A stretch of DNA of 52,511 nt from an uncultured Lachnospiraceae bacterium (GTDB lineage Bacteria; Bacillota; Clostridia; Lachnospirales; Lachnospiraceae). A program made the translations under genes and the position numbers. This document shows, piece after piece, positions 8,595 to 17,866 of this stretch. Numbering within the stretch: the first letter of the stretch is position 1; each line of letters begins with the position of its first letter. Below the pieces are notes generated by a model, which worked only from the letters and a program-made list of their open reading frames with translations, did no database searches and was not told the origin of the DNA. The stretch spans positions 1 through 52,511 of the forward strand of contig CANSTU010000016.1 in NCBI GenBank assembly GCA_947650005.1. Reading direction: 5' to 3'.

Positions 8595-9733
8595 GGAAAT
8601 ATGCATTCACTGACTGCGTTGATCTTGTGGGATCCGCGGTTGGTAAATTTGAGGGGATGAAAAAATATGTAAGTACAGGAGCTTTAGATTACGATCGGAT
8701 TGACTTTTCTCAAGTAGAGGATGTGGATTACGAGAGTAAACCATCTCGTGCGAATTTATCGGTAAATGCAGGAGATATTCTGTTTGCCAAAATGCAAGGC
8801 ACAAAAAAGACGCTAGTATTAGATCTCAAGACGCAGGAATATGTGTACTCGACGGGCTTCTGCGCAGTTAGGGCGAAGGAAAATATAATTAATCGTCGTT
8901 GCCTTTATCACCTTATTACAGGCAAAGATTTTCTTGCCCAGAAGGATAAGAATTGTTCAGGCGCAACGCAAAGGGCAATAACCAATAAAGGCCTTGAAAA
9001 AATTGTTGTTTCCATTCCAAAGATAAGCGAACAGAAAGAGATTGCAAAACGCCTTGATCTTGCTGATGGAGCAGCCTTGAAATGCCAGCAGATTTTAAGA
9101 AAATTGGATGAACTGGTCAGAGCGCGGTTTGTGGAGATGTTTGGCGATCCTATAGAAAACCCTATGGGATGGGATAAGTCCCCTTTGGGGAAACGCTGTA
9201 ATATTATTACTGGCAACACACCGCCTCGGGCGGATGCCGAGAATTATGGGACTTTTCTTGAATGGATAAAATCCGACAATATCAATACCCCGGATACATA
9301 TCTTACGGTTGCAGAAGAATATTTATCCCAAAAAGGGTTTGAGAAATGCAGGTATGTTGAGTCAGGAAGCGTGTTAATGACCTGTATAGCGGGCAGTATC
9401 GGATGCATTGGAAATGTTGCCGTTGCTGACAGGCGCGTAGCATTCAATCAACAGATTAATGCCATTGTCCCATCAAATGACGAAACATTGTATATTTTTT
9501 GGCTCATGCAGCTGTCGAAGCCATATATTCAAAGCATGATCAATATGGCTTTAAAAGGTATTCTGAGTAAGGGGCAGTTATCTGCTTTGGAGTTTCCTTT
9601 TCCTCCGCTGCCAAGACAGACAGAGTTTGCTAACTTCGTCCGGGACATGGACAAATCGAAATTGGCTGCAAAAAAATGCCTTGAAAAAGCCGAATATCTC
9701 AAAGACGCATTGATGCAGGAATATTTTGGATAA
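8591..9733 (+). CDS. hsdS: Type I restriction-modification system, specificity subunit
   Basis: 380 residues with two target-recognition regions (about 1-150 and 190-340), each followed by a conserved helical spacer: KISEQKEIAKRLDLADG, then LRKLDELVRARFVEMFGDP, and PPLPRQTEFANFVRDMDKSK near the C-terminus. This is the normal two-TRD layout that reads a bipartite DNA site. Codon use in the TRDs is more AT-rich than in hsdM, as expected when TRDs are exchanged. A single complete hsdS is present, with no inverted partial copies or invertase nearby, so phase-variable shuffling is not indicated here. Confidence 0.93.
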   Translation: MRKYAFTDCVDLVGSAVGKFEGMKKYVSTGALDYDRIDFSQVEDVDYESKPSRANLSVNAGDILFAKMQGTKKTLVLDLKTQEYVYSTGFCAVRAKENIINRRCLYHLITGKDFLAQKDKNCSGATQRAITNKGLEKIVVSIPKISEQKEIAKRLDLADGAALKCQQILRKLDELVRARFVEMFGDPIENPMGWDKSPLGKRCNIITGNTPPRADAENYGTFLEWIKSDNINTPDTYLTVAEEYLSQKGFEKCRYVESGSVLMTCIAGSIGCIGNVAVADRRVAFNQQINAIVPSNDETLYIFWLMQLSKPYIQSMINMALKGILSKGQLSALEFPFPPLPRQTEFANFVRDMDKSKLAAKKCLEKAEYLKDALMQEYFG

Positions 9734-9763
9734 CTTCGGCGACACAGGAAAGGAGGCGGCTGC

Positions 9764-12700
9764 ATGACGAACTTTGATTTTCTGCTAAAAGAAAGCCGGT
9801 TTGAGGCGTTTGCGGATGCTTGTATTGAGGCCGAGCGTTCGATGGTAATAAGCCCGGCTCTATGCGCTTTCGGCGTACGCAAAAGTGCGGAACTTGCGGT
9901 AAAGTGGCTCTATTCTATAGACCCGTCTTTACGCACGCCCTACAGGGGCAATTTCTCCGCATTGGTCTTTAACCCAACATTTACGGACTCTGTGGACGAG
10001 GATATTTTGAATCGCCTTCGATTCATCATCAAGCTGGGGAATTTTGCCGCCCACACGGGTCGGCAGGTCACCTACAGGGAAGCAGCGCTGGCGCTCTCCA
10101 ACCTTTTCGACTTTGTCCTGTTTATCGATTACTGCTACGGTTCGAACTACGAAGAGCGGATCTTTGATGAGTCGCTTTTGGCAGCCAATCAGAATCAGAG
10201 CGTTTCTGCAAAGGAATTTGAAAAGCGCAAGGCCGAGCTGGATGTGCGTTCCAAGGAACGTGAGGAGATGGCCGAAGAGGTGAAAAAGCTCCGCGGCGAG
10301 ATGGCGGCCATGCGTCATGAAAATCAGCGGAAGCGTAATTATTCCATAGACCGCAGGAGCGAGGCGGATACCCGAAAGAGCATCATCGATGTGGATATCA
10401 AGTCGATGGGATGGGTATTCAAAAAGGACTGCAGGGAGGAGTATCCTGTTGTCGGAATGCCGAATGACTCCGGTACGGGAAGCGTGGACTATGTCCTTCT
10501 CGGAGACAACGGGAAGCCTCTCGCCGTCGTGGAAGCAAAGCGGACCGCGGTTGATCCGAAGGTCGGCCAGCATCAGGCGTACTTATATGCGGATTGCCTG
10601 GAACAGATGACCGGCCAACGCCCGCTGATTTTCTATACAAACGGTTATACCACATGGCTTTGGGACGATACCAACTATCCGGAGCGGAAGGTATATTCTG
10701 TATTTTCTAAGCAGGATCTGCAGCGGATCGTTGACCGCAGGAAGCTTGCAAAGGAGTTTGGCCAGCTTAACATTAATCCGGACATTACGGACCGGGATTA
10801 TCAGAAAATTGCCATACAGCGTGTATGCGGAGAATTTTCAAAGAAACGCAGGAAAGCGCTCCTTGTCATGGCTACGGGAACCGGAAAGACCAGGACGGCC
10901 GTGTCCCTTGTGGATGTGCTGTCCGACCACCGTTTTATCACCAATATTCTCTTTCTGGCGGATCGGAAGGAACTGGTGAAGCAGGCGAAAGAAGCTTTTG
11001 CCAAACATATGCCGCATCTGTCCACCTGCAACCTGGCCGCCCGCGGTGATGATAAACCTACGGACCGGGCCATTTTCTCAACATATCCTGCGATTATGAA
11101 TGCCATCAATGAGGAGAAGACGCAGGACGGTCTGAAGCTGTTTACGCCAGGCCATTTTGATCTGATCATCATTGACGAGGCACACCGGAGTATTTTTAAA
11201 AAATACCGGGCCATTTTTGAATACTTCGATGCGCTTCTTGTGGGCTTGACCGCCACGCCAAAGAGCGACGTCGGGCATAATACCTATGAATTTTTCGATC
11301 TCGAAGAAGACATGCCGACTTATGCTTATGAGTACGATCAGGCGTTGAAAGAGAAGCATCTGGCGGATTATCATTGCATAGAAAAGCTGTATAAAATTCC
11401 GACCCAGGGACTGCATTATGACGATTTGACGCCGGAGCAGAAACAGGCCTATGAGGAGGCTTTTGAAGAAGAGGACGAAATGCCAGAGTTTATCAGCGGA
11501 CCGTCCGTTGATCGTATTTATTTCAATGAAGACACGACCAGAAAGATCCTTACGGAATTGATGGAGAAAGGGCTCAAGGTGGAGGGCGGCGATAAGCTCA
11601 GTAAAACCATCATTTTTGCCCGCCAGCATAGCCATGCCCAATTTATAGAGAAGCAGTTTAATATCCTATATCCGCAATACGGCGGCAAATTTGCCAGGGT
11701 GATCGATCATCGGGAAAAATATCATGAGGATCTTTTGAGGGCTTTCAAGGACAAGAACCGCTATCCACAGATCGCGATATCCGTGGATATGCTGGATACC
11801 GGTATCGATGTGCCGGAAATTCTGAATCTCGTGTTCTATAAACAGGTATTTTCAAAGTCCAAATTCTGGCAGATGTTCGGGCGGGGCACCCGCCTCTGCG
11901 CGGATCTGTTCGGGGCAGGTGAGGATAAGACGGAATTTTATATTTTTGATTATCTGGGGAATTTCGTATTTTTTGAACAAAATCCGAAGGGAAAAGATCC
12001 GGCTGCCCCCGTTTCACTGTCCGAAAGAATTTTTTCGCTGAAGGTACGTATCGTCAGGGAATTACAGGACTTAAAATTTCAGACAGAGGAGTTGATTCCA
12101 TTTAGAGAAGCGATGGTGTCGGAATTGGCAAATTCCATAGCTAAGCTGAATACAGAGCAGTTCCAGGTGCGTCAGAACCTCGCCTATGTGGAAAGATATG
12201 CAAAGGCCGAAGCCTTCCAGGCACTCGGCCTTGTCGAGACGGAAACCATGATAGCGCACCTGGCCGGACTGATCCCTCCGGTAGATGAAAACGAAGCGGC
12301 AAAGCGTCTCGACGTGCTGATGTTCTGCATGATGCTTGCCAGAGCGGAGGGGAACGATCAGTCCTATCGGACGACGACAAGAAAAGTGCAAAAAGTCGCG
12401 GTGAGCCTTTCCCAAAAGGGAACCATACCGGAGATTCGGGAAGCGAAGCAGACGCTGGATAAAATACGGACGGATGGATTCTGGCTGTCTGCCGCGATCC
12501 CGGAAATCGATGCGGTCAGGGAGGAAATCCGCGGCCTGATGCACTTCCTGAAAAAAGAAATAAAGACCAAGGTCATAAATATTACGGATGATGTCCTGTT
12601 TGAACGGGAAGGCGAACGGTTCACCGCTGAGAATGATTTGGAAGGCTACTATGAGCGGGCGGCCCGGTATGTGATGGAAAACGAGGACAATCCCGTCCTT

Positions 12701-13111
12701 TACAGGCTGAAAAATAATATTCCGCTCACGAAGGGAGACTGGGATGACCTGGAACGGATTTTCTGGCAGGAAGTCGGAACTGCCGATGAATATAAAACAG
12801 CGACTCGGGAGGAAGTCCCGTTGGGAAAGTTTGTCCGCAGTCTGACCGGGCTGTCTCCTGAAGCCGCTCATGACGCGTTCTCGGAATTTCTGGATGAAGC
12901 GTTGTTTAGCGAGCCTCAGATTCATTTCGTGAGATGTATCATGGATTGGATGATCGAATATGGCACGCTCGATAAGGAAAACCTGAGCGACAATGAATTT
13001 GCCGGAGGTGCGGATATTGTAGAGATATTTGGCGATGATATCGCAGGCTTCCAGAAGATTATGGCTGTTGTGGCGAGCATCAATCAGAACGCGATGAAGG
13101 AGGCCGCATAA
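9764..13111 (+). CDS. hsdR: Type I restriction endonuclease subunit R
   Basis: 1115-residue translocase-nuclease that pumps DNA and cuts remote from unmethylated sites. Domain order: a DUF4145-like N-terminus (1-120), a short coiled coil (about 150-200, KREEMAEEVKKLRGEMAAMRHE type), a PD-(D/E)xK nuclease (D242, then E257-A-K259 in VVEAK), a superfamily 2 helicase with Walker A ATGTGKT near 370-376, DEAH at 471-474, LTATP, and motif VI QMFGRGTRLC, then a helical C-terminus contacting HsdM/S. The ATG follows AAGGAGG at 7 nt and lies 30 nt after hsdS. All catalytic motifs are intact. The DUF4145 fusion places it in the EcoEI-like group. Confidence 0.95.
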   Translation: MTNFDFLLKESRFEAFADACIEAERSMVISPALCAFGVRKSAELAVKWLYSIDPSLRTPYRGNFSALVFNPTFTDSVDEDILNRLRFIIKLGNFAAHTGRQVTYREAALALSNLFDFVLFIDYCYGSNYEERIFDESLLAANQNQSVSAKEFEKRKAELDVRSKEREEMAEEVKKLRGEMAAMRHENQRKRNYSIDRRSEADTRKSIIDVDIKSMGWVFKKDCREEYPVVGMPNDSGTGSVDYVLLGDNGKPLAVVEAKRTAVDPKVGQHQAYLYADCLEQMTGQRPLIFYTNGYTTWLWDDTNYPERKVYSVFSKQDLQRIVDRRKLAKEFGQLNINPDITDRDYQKIAIQRVCGEFSKKRRKALLVMATGTGKTRTAVSLVDVLSDHRFITNILFLADRKELVKQAKEAFAKHMPHLSTCNLAARGDDKPTDRAIFSTYPAIMNAINEEKTQDGLKLFTPGHFDLIIIDEAHRSIFKKYRAIFEYFDALLVGLTATPKSDVGHNTYEFFDLEEDMPTYAYEYDQALKEKHLADYHCIEKLYKIPTQGLHYDDLTPEQKQAYEEAFEEEDEMPEFISGPSVDRIYFNEDTTRKILTELMEKGLKVEGGDKLSKTIIFARQHSHAQFIEKQFNILYPQYGGKFARVIDHREKYHEDLLRAFKDKNRYPQIAISVDMLDTGIDVPEILNLVFYKQVFSKSKFWQMFGRGTRLCADLFGAGEDKTEFYIFDYLGNFVFFEQNPKGKDPAAPVSLSERIFSLKVRIVRELQDLKFQTEELIPFREAMVSELANSIAKLNTEQFQVRQNLAYVERYAKAEAFQALGLVETETMIAHLAGLIPPVDENEAAKRLDVLMFCMMLARAEGNDQSYRTTTRKVQKVAVSLSQKGTIPEIREAKQTLDKIRTDGFWLSAAIPEIDAVREEIRGLMHFLKKEIKTKVINITDDVLFEREGERFTAENDLEGYYERAARYVMENEDNPVLYRLKNNIPLTKGDWDDLERIFWQEVGTADEYKTATREEVPLGKFVRSLTGLSPEAAHDAFSEFLDEALFSEPQIHFVRCIMDWMIEYGTLDKENLSDNEFAGGADIVEIFGDDIAGFQKIMAVVASINQNAMKEAA

Positions 13112-13144
13112 AAAACGCCTCCCTGGATTTTACCCATATAAGTC

Positions 13145-13173
13145 TTGCAAGCGAAAGATACAATGTGTACAAT
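13145..13173 (+). promoter_or_regulatory. Promoter of the five-gene SWIM-MoxR-vWA cassette
   Basis: TTGCAA (13145-13150) and TACAAT (13168-13173) are 17 nt apart, about 38 nt before the chosen SWIM start. It lies between the hsdR stop and the SWIM gene, so the cassette can be transcribed separately from the RM operon. Confidence 0.65.
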
Positions 13174-13210
13174 CATCATAGAAAGAAAAACGAGAGGCAG
13201 GGATCGATTT

Positions 13211-14713
13211 ATGCGGCAGATCACCGAAGCGCAGATCCTGGCGCTGGCGCCCAATCCAGCGGCGGCAGGAAATGGGAAAAAGATTTCACAGAAAGGAGGA
13301 TTCGTACGGCTGGAACGGTCTGCGGACGAATCCTTTTATCTGGGAGAGTGCCAGGGGAGCGGAAAAAGCAACTATATTACCACGGCGGATTTTATCGAAC
13401 CAGACGCGCCGGTATTCCGCTGTTCCTGCCCCAGCAGGCAGTTTCCATGTAAACACAGTTTGGCGCTGCTCTATGAGATGATGGCGCAGAAAGCCTTTCA
13501 AACCTGTGAAATCCCGGAGGATATTTTGAAAAAGCGGGAGAAAAAACAGGCCAAGGCTGCCAAAAGCAGGGAAGCGGAGGCGGAAGGCGGCCAGGACAAT
13601 TCCGGAGAAAACGCGGCTGGCGGCGAAGGAGTTTCAAAGGAAGGGGGAGCGAAGGGAAAGAAGGCCTCGTCGGCGGGAAAGGCGGCCAGGACGCGGAAGA
13701 GGAAGAAGCAGCTGGAAGGGTTGGATCTGGCTGAACGGATGCTCGGGGAGCTGATGGCCGCCGGTTTGGGCGCCATGGGAGGGACGGCGCTTGCCTCCTA
13801 TCGTCAGCTTTCCAAACAGCTGGGGGATTATTACCTGCCAGGGCCGCAGCGCATTCTGAACCGCCTGATCCTTGAAATGGAAGCCAGCCAGAAAGATCAG
13901 GAGGAATTCCACTATGATAATGCGTTGGAGGAGCTGGAGAAGCTTCGGGCGCTGATAAAAAAATCCCGTCTGTATTTACGTGAAAAGGTGGAAAACGGGG
14001 AGGACGGGCCGGACAACAGCCCGCTTTATGAGGAGCTGGGGGGCGTCTGGAGGCTGTCTGAGCTGGAGGAGGCTGGAAATTGCAGCAGGGATGTGCGTCT
14101 TGTACAGCTTTCCTTCCATGTGGAATATGATGAGGCGAGGCGTGAATACATAGATATAGGATGCTGGGCTGACGTATCCAGTGGGGAGATCAGCCTGACC
14201 TGTAATTACAGGCCGGTGAAGGCGCTGAAGTATGTGAAGAGTGAGGACAGCATCTTCGGTGCGGCACAGGTGGGGGCGGCGATGCGTTATCCCGGGGAGG
14301 GAAACCGCAGGATACGCTGGGACCATGCGGCTATTACGCAGGTGACAAAGGAGGATCGGAGGGCGCTGCGTGCCTTGGCGTCCCGTTCCGTCGCTGCAGA
14401 AGCGAAGGCGGCGAAGAATCTGCTAAAGGATGCGCTTGCAGATCCAGTCTATTATCGCCTGATCGCCTTTGAACGGATCGGACGGACGGACGCAGGCCTG
14501 GTGCTGCAGGATGAAAAGAAGGATACCATCCTGCTGGGGGATTTCCTGGAAAAGGAGCGGACAACGGATCGGCTCGCTCTCTTGCCGGACGGGAGATTCC
14601 TGGAGGGGCAGGTGCTTTTGGGCGGTTTTTATTATGATAGAAAGGCGAGGCGTCTTATGCTCTGGCCACACAGTATTGTGGCGGAGGAAGGGATCATACG
14701 GCTGTTGTATTGA
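13211..14713 (+). CDS. SWIM zinc finger protein (first gene of MoxR-vWA cassette)
   Basis: About 500 residues. A canonical SWIM zinc finger (CxC-x6-CxH) lies at C71, C73, C80 and H82, in CSCPSRQFPCKH. SWIM fingers bind DNA or proteins. Residues about 110-180 form a low-complexity linker rich in Lys, Ala, Glu and Gly, probably disordered. The remaining C-terminal part is not recognised. Starts at a TTG (13145) or ATG (13163) are possible, but these overlap the promoter. The ATG at 13211 after GAGGCAGGG begins MRQITEAQILALAPN, the usual SWIM protein start. It is the first of five same-strand genes and probably acts as an adaptor recognising the target. Confidence 0.85.
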   Translation: MRQITEAQILALAPNPAAAGNGKKISQKGGFVRLERSADESFYLGECQGSGKSNYITTADFIEPDAPVFRCSCPSRQFPCKHSLALLYEMMAQKAFQTCEIPEDILKKREKKQAKAAKSREAEAEGGQDNSGENAAGGEGVSKEGGAKGKKASSAGKAARTRKRKKQLEGLDLAERMLGELMAAGLGAMGGTALASYRQLSKQLGDYYLPGPQRILNRLILEMEASQKDQEEFHYDNALEELEKLRALIKKSRLYLREKVENGEDGPDNSPLYEELGGVWRLSELEEAGNCSRDVRLVQLSFHVEYDEARREYIDIGCWADVSSGEISLTCNYRPVKALKYVKSEDSIFGAAQVGAAMRYPGEGNRRIRWDHAAITQVTKEDRRALRALASRSVAAEAKAAKNLLKDALADPVYYRLIAFERIGRTDAGLVLQDEKKDTILLGDFLEKERTTDRLALLPDGRFLEGQVLLGGFYYDRKARRLMLWPHSIVAEEGIIRLLY

Positions 14714-14765
14714 CCATGATGTGGACGCGTCGCAGGTAAAGCTTGCGATATGCAGGGAGATAGCT

Positions 14766-16697
14766 ATGGATATATCACCAGTATATGAACTGAGGGAACG
14801 GCTCAAGGCGGGAGCCATTGCAGGAACTGGGCTGCTTGCGGAGGATTTCCGGCTGAAAAGGGCTATTGACGGGATGGCTCCCCTGGAAAAGGCTTCCCCG
14901 GTCTTTGCCAGGATTACGCAGCTCGCCAGGCAGTCGGTGGAAGAGGCGTGTGAGGATCGGGCCGGAGCCCTGCTGGATGCGCTTACCTTAACGGACGCCC
15001 TGTTATGTACCCAGGGCGCGGTGGGCGTGGAAGGCGAGATCAGGCCGCTTTCGAAGGAGCGCCGAAAGATGGAGGAGACGGATGCCCTGATGGCGGAGGT
15101 TCCCTATTCCGTGCTTTCCGCGCTTCTGGATGCGCTGTGCCATTCTGGAAACGGAAGGTACGGCTATGTGGTGGAACTGCGTGGGGAACAGCCTGCGCTT
15201 TTTGGGGATTACCGCGTGCAGGCGGCTATGGTGGATGGGCTGGGAGCCTCCTATGCGGAATTGGCGGAGTCGGTGACGGGATGGCTGATCGAGGACGGAC
15301 GGAAGAGCCATGGCGGCTGCGGCATTCTTTCCCTGCTTCAGAAAGGGTTTGACGGAAAGGGAAAGAAGGAGATGGTGCGCCGGGTCTGGGTGATGGAGGC
15401 TATAGCCGGGCAGGCGGCCAATTCCTTCTATGTGGAGCAGCTGCCGCAAGCGGAAAAAGAGGTGCGGGGCGCGCTGATCTATGCGCTGCGCCACTGCCAG
15501 GAAAATGAGGGGCTTTTGCTGGAGCTGGTTCGGAAGGAACGGGGAAACAACCGGAAGATGGCGTGTTATGCCCTAGCCGAAATGGGCGGTAAGGGAGCCT
15601 GGGACTATTTTCGTACCCTCGTGGCTAAGAAGCCGGAGGAAGCGATGGAATATCTGGAGCAGTCAGAACGGCCGGAGGCCGCCGGACTGGCGGCGGAAAT
15701 TCTGATGCGGCTGCTGAGTGGCCTGAAGGAGAGCGGGAAAAAGCCGGAAAAAGAGGAAGCGGCCCTGCTGACGTTATGTTTGCGTTCACTTCCGGGAAAG
15801 AGCGGGGAGGAGATCTGCGCCTGTTATCGACAGGCAGCTTCCTTTGGGAGCGCGTTGGATGGTTCGGTTGAGGGAAAACAGGAAAAGCTGCTTTTCGTTC
15901 CGCCCAATCGGAATTTCAGAGAGGGCGTCCCGTTTAGCCGGATGATCCCAGCCCTGCTCCAGCATGGTCTGCTTGTGCATCCTGCTAAGGAATTGGCCGA
16001 TGTGGCGCAGGAGCTGTACGCGTCCTATGGAGAGGCCTATTTTCCGGCGGCTATGACCGCCTGCCTGCTCACCAAAACAGGCGGCGAGTGTCTGGATTTC
16101 CTGAAAGGATTTGTGGAGAAAAAAGGCCTTTTAGGGAAACGGCTGATGCGGGACCGCGCCCCCTTTGTGGAGCAGGCATTCGCACCCGTGCGCGTGGATG
16201 AGAGGACGGGGGAGTATAGGGCTATCGCCGTTTCCCTGCATCCTGCCAGACAACGGCCCGAAAATCATGTCCGTCCGGTCACTGCGGTGATTCCTGAAAT
16301 GTATGAGGTGCTGATGGATCTGGAAAGCCGGGGAACGGATCAGGTTCTTTTTTCCTGGATTCGGACATCGGATCGGGAAATGTGCGGCCGGCTGGCGGCG
16401 TATTTTCACGGCCGGGCCCTGAAAACAGGGGATAACCGGCTCTACCTGGATCCGCTGCGGCGCTGCGGCGCCGAGGACTGCCGCGGCCTGGCGGTCGCCT
16501 ATTTCAGGGCAAAGGGGAAAGTTGCCAGCTGGGAGATCCTGTATTATCTGAATCAGCTGCCCGGTAGCGCGGCCTCCAGGGAGGCGGAAGCCAGGAGCGT
16601 GCTCAATCTGCTCAAAAGAGGGGATATCAAAACCGCGAACAACGCGATCCCCGTCCTGGAAACGTTTATAAAAGAACAGTTTGCAGGGAAAGCGTGA
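14766..16697 (+). CDS. HEAT-repeat-like protein of the MoxR-vWA cassette
   Basis: About 643 residues, almost wholly alpha-helical with repeated hydrophobic helix pairs. Examples are VRGALIYALRHCQENEGLL and MACYALAEMGGKGAWDYF, as in HEAT/ARM scaffolds. There are no transmembrane segments and no catalytic motif is seen. The ATG at 14766 has AGGGAG upstream; the open frame continues upstream to 14469 only as an overlap with the SWIM gene. It lies 52 nt after the SWIM gene and 80 nt before the MoxR gene. Its place suggests a scaffold linking the SWIM protein to the ATPase, but the function is inferred only from gene order. Confidence 0.75.
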   Translation: MDISPVYELRERLKAGAIAGTGLLAEDFRLKRAIDGMAPLEKASPVFARITQLARQSVEEACEDRAGALLDALTLTDALLCTQGAVGVEGEIRPLSKERRKMEETDALMAEVPYSVLSALLDALCHSGNGRYGYVVELRGEQPALFGDYRVQAAMVDGLGASYAELAESVTGWLIEDGRKSHGGCGILSLLQKGFDGKGKKEMVRRVWVMEAIAGQAANSFYVEQLPQAEKEVRGALIYALRHCQENEGLLLELVRKERGNNRKMACYALAEMGGKGAWDYFRTLVAKKPEEAMEYLEQSERPEAAGLAAEILMRLLSGLKESGKKPEKEEAALLTLCLRSLPGKSGEEICACYRQAASFGSALDGSVEGKQEKLLFVPPNRNFREGVPFSRMIPALLQHGLLVHPAKELADVAQELYASYGEAYFPAAMTACLLTKTGGECLDFLKGFVEKKGLLGKRLMRDRAPFVEQAFAPVRVDERTGEYRAIAVSLHPARQRPENHVRPVTAVIPEMYEVLMDLESRGTDQVLFSWIRTSDREMCGRLAAYFHGRALKTGDNRLYLDPLRRCGAEDCRGLAVAYFRAKGKVASWEILYYLNQLPGSAASREAEARSVLNLLKRGDIKTANNAIPVLETFIKEQFAGKA

Positions 16698-16698
16698 A

Positions 16699-16726
16699 AA
16701 AACCCGCTCCCCCAAAGCGGCGTTTT
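16699..16726 (+). terminator. Intra-operon hairpin, possible attenuator
   Basis: AAAAC-C-CCGCT pairs with AGCGG-C-GTTTT across a short loop, directly after the HEAT gene stop, and ends in TTTT. It could lower transcription of the MoxR, DUF5682 and vWA genes relative to SWIM and HEAT, or protect a processed 3' end. Confidence 0.4.
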
Positions 16727-16777
16727 CTCGCACAGGTGTTTTTGGGGATTGCGAAGTGTAGAAACGGAGAGGTAGAG

Positions 16778-17866
16778 ATGGAACAGACGAATGTACAGAG
16801 ACTGCCGGCGGAGCAGCTTTTTGCAAAAGAGATTGAGGCATTGATCGCAGCGGAGACGGATCCCATCCCCACGGGATGGAGGATGTCTCCCCGGTCGGTG
16901 CGGACTTATATCTGCGGAGGCAGGGCAGGGGAGATGGAAATTACGCCCAAATATATCGGCCAGGAACGGCTGGTGGAAATCGCCATCGCCACGCTGGTGA
17001 CGGATCGGGCGCTCCTTCTGATCGGGGAGCCCGGAACGGCCAAAAGCTGGCTTTCGGAGCATTTAACGGCGGCCATTAACGGGGATTCCACCCGGGTGAT
17101 CCAGGGAACAGCGGGAACTACGGAGGAACAGATCCGTTACTCCTGGAATTATGCCATGCTGATCTCCCAGGGGCCTTCCCTGTCCGCCATGCTCAAAAGT
17201 CCTGTGCTGTCCGCCATGGAGACTGGCACCATCGCCCGGGTGGAGGAGATCTCCCGCTGCGCCAGCGAGGTACAGGACGCGCTGATTTCGATCCTATCCG
17301 AAAAAAGGATCTCCGTTCCGGAGCTGGGAATGGAGGTTCCCGCACAAAAGGGATTTTCTGTGATCGCCACGGCAAATACACGAGATAAAGGGGTGAACGA
17401 AATGTCCGCGGCCCTGAAACGCCGCTTTAATATCGTGGTACTTCCTGCGCCTGCGGATCTGGAGGCGGAGATGGAAATCGTGCGCACCCGGGTGGAACAG
17501 CAGGCGGCAAGCCTGGATTTGAACGCCAGGCTGCCGGAACGGGAAGTGGTGGAGAGAGTATGTACCATTTTCCGGGAGCTGCGCAGCGGGGAAACCCTGG
17601 ATCGCAGCCAAAAGGTGAAAGCCACAACAGGCGTGTTGTCCACTGCGGAAGCCATTTCCCTGCTGTGCAACAGCATGGCTTTGGCTGGGAGCTTCGGAAA
17701 CGGCATCATTACGGATCACGACCTAGCGGCCGGACTGCAGGGCGCGGTGGTGAAGGAAGAGGAGAAGGATGGCCTGGCCTGGAAGGAATATCTGGATCAT
17801 ATTATGAAAAAGAGGGGATCCGCCTGGGCGGGATTATACCGGGCCTGTAAGGAGCTGAACGAATGA
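16778..17866 (+). CDS. MoxR-family AAA+ ATPase
   Basis: 362-residue MoxR-type AAA+ ATPase. Walker A is GEPGTAKS (83-90). The Walker B region is diverged (TIARVEEISR near 151-160, where FxDE is usual, still with paired acids). Sensor 1 is ATANTRDKG (197-205) and an ALKRRF arginine-finger region is near 212-217. MoxR ATPases work with vWA-domain partners as chaperone-like machines that remodel or activate a target. One such partner is encoded two genes downstream. The ATG at 16778 has GGAGAGG at 5 nt; the extra upstream codons overlap the hairpin. The stop overlaps the next start (ATGA), so it is coupled to the DUF5682 gene. Confidence 0.92.
   Translation: MEQTNVQRLPAEQLFAKEIEALIAAETDPIPTGWRMSPRSVRTYICGGRAGEMEITPKYIGQERLVEIAIATLVTDRALLLIGEPGTAKSWLSEHLTAAINGDSTRVIQGTAGTTEEQIRYSWNYAMLISQGPSLSAMLKSPVLSAMETGTIARVEEISRCASEVQDALISILSEKRISVPELGMEVPAQKGFSVIATANTRDKGVNEMSAALKRRFNIVVLPAPADLEAEMEIVRTRVEQQAASLDLNARLPEREVVERVCTIFRELRSGETLDRSQKVKATTGVLSTAEAISLLCNSMALAGSFGNGIITDHDLAAGLQGAVVKEEEKDGLAWKEYLDHIMKKRGSAWAGLYRACKELNE

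Noticed and set aside
8591-9733. Phase-variable hsdS shuffling locus
   Set aside because: There is a single complete hsdS, with no inverted partial copies and no invertase gene near it.
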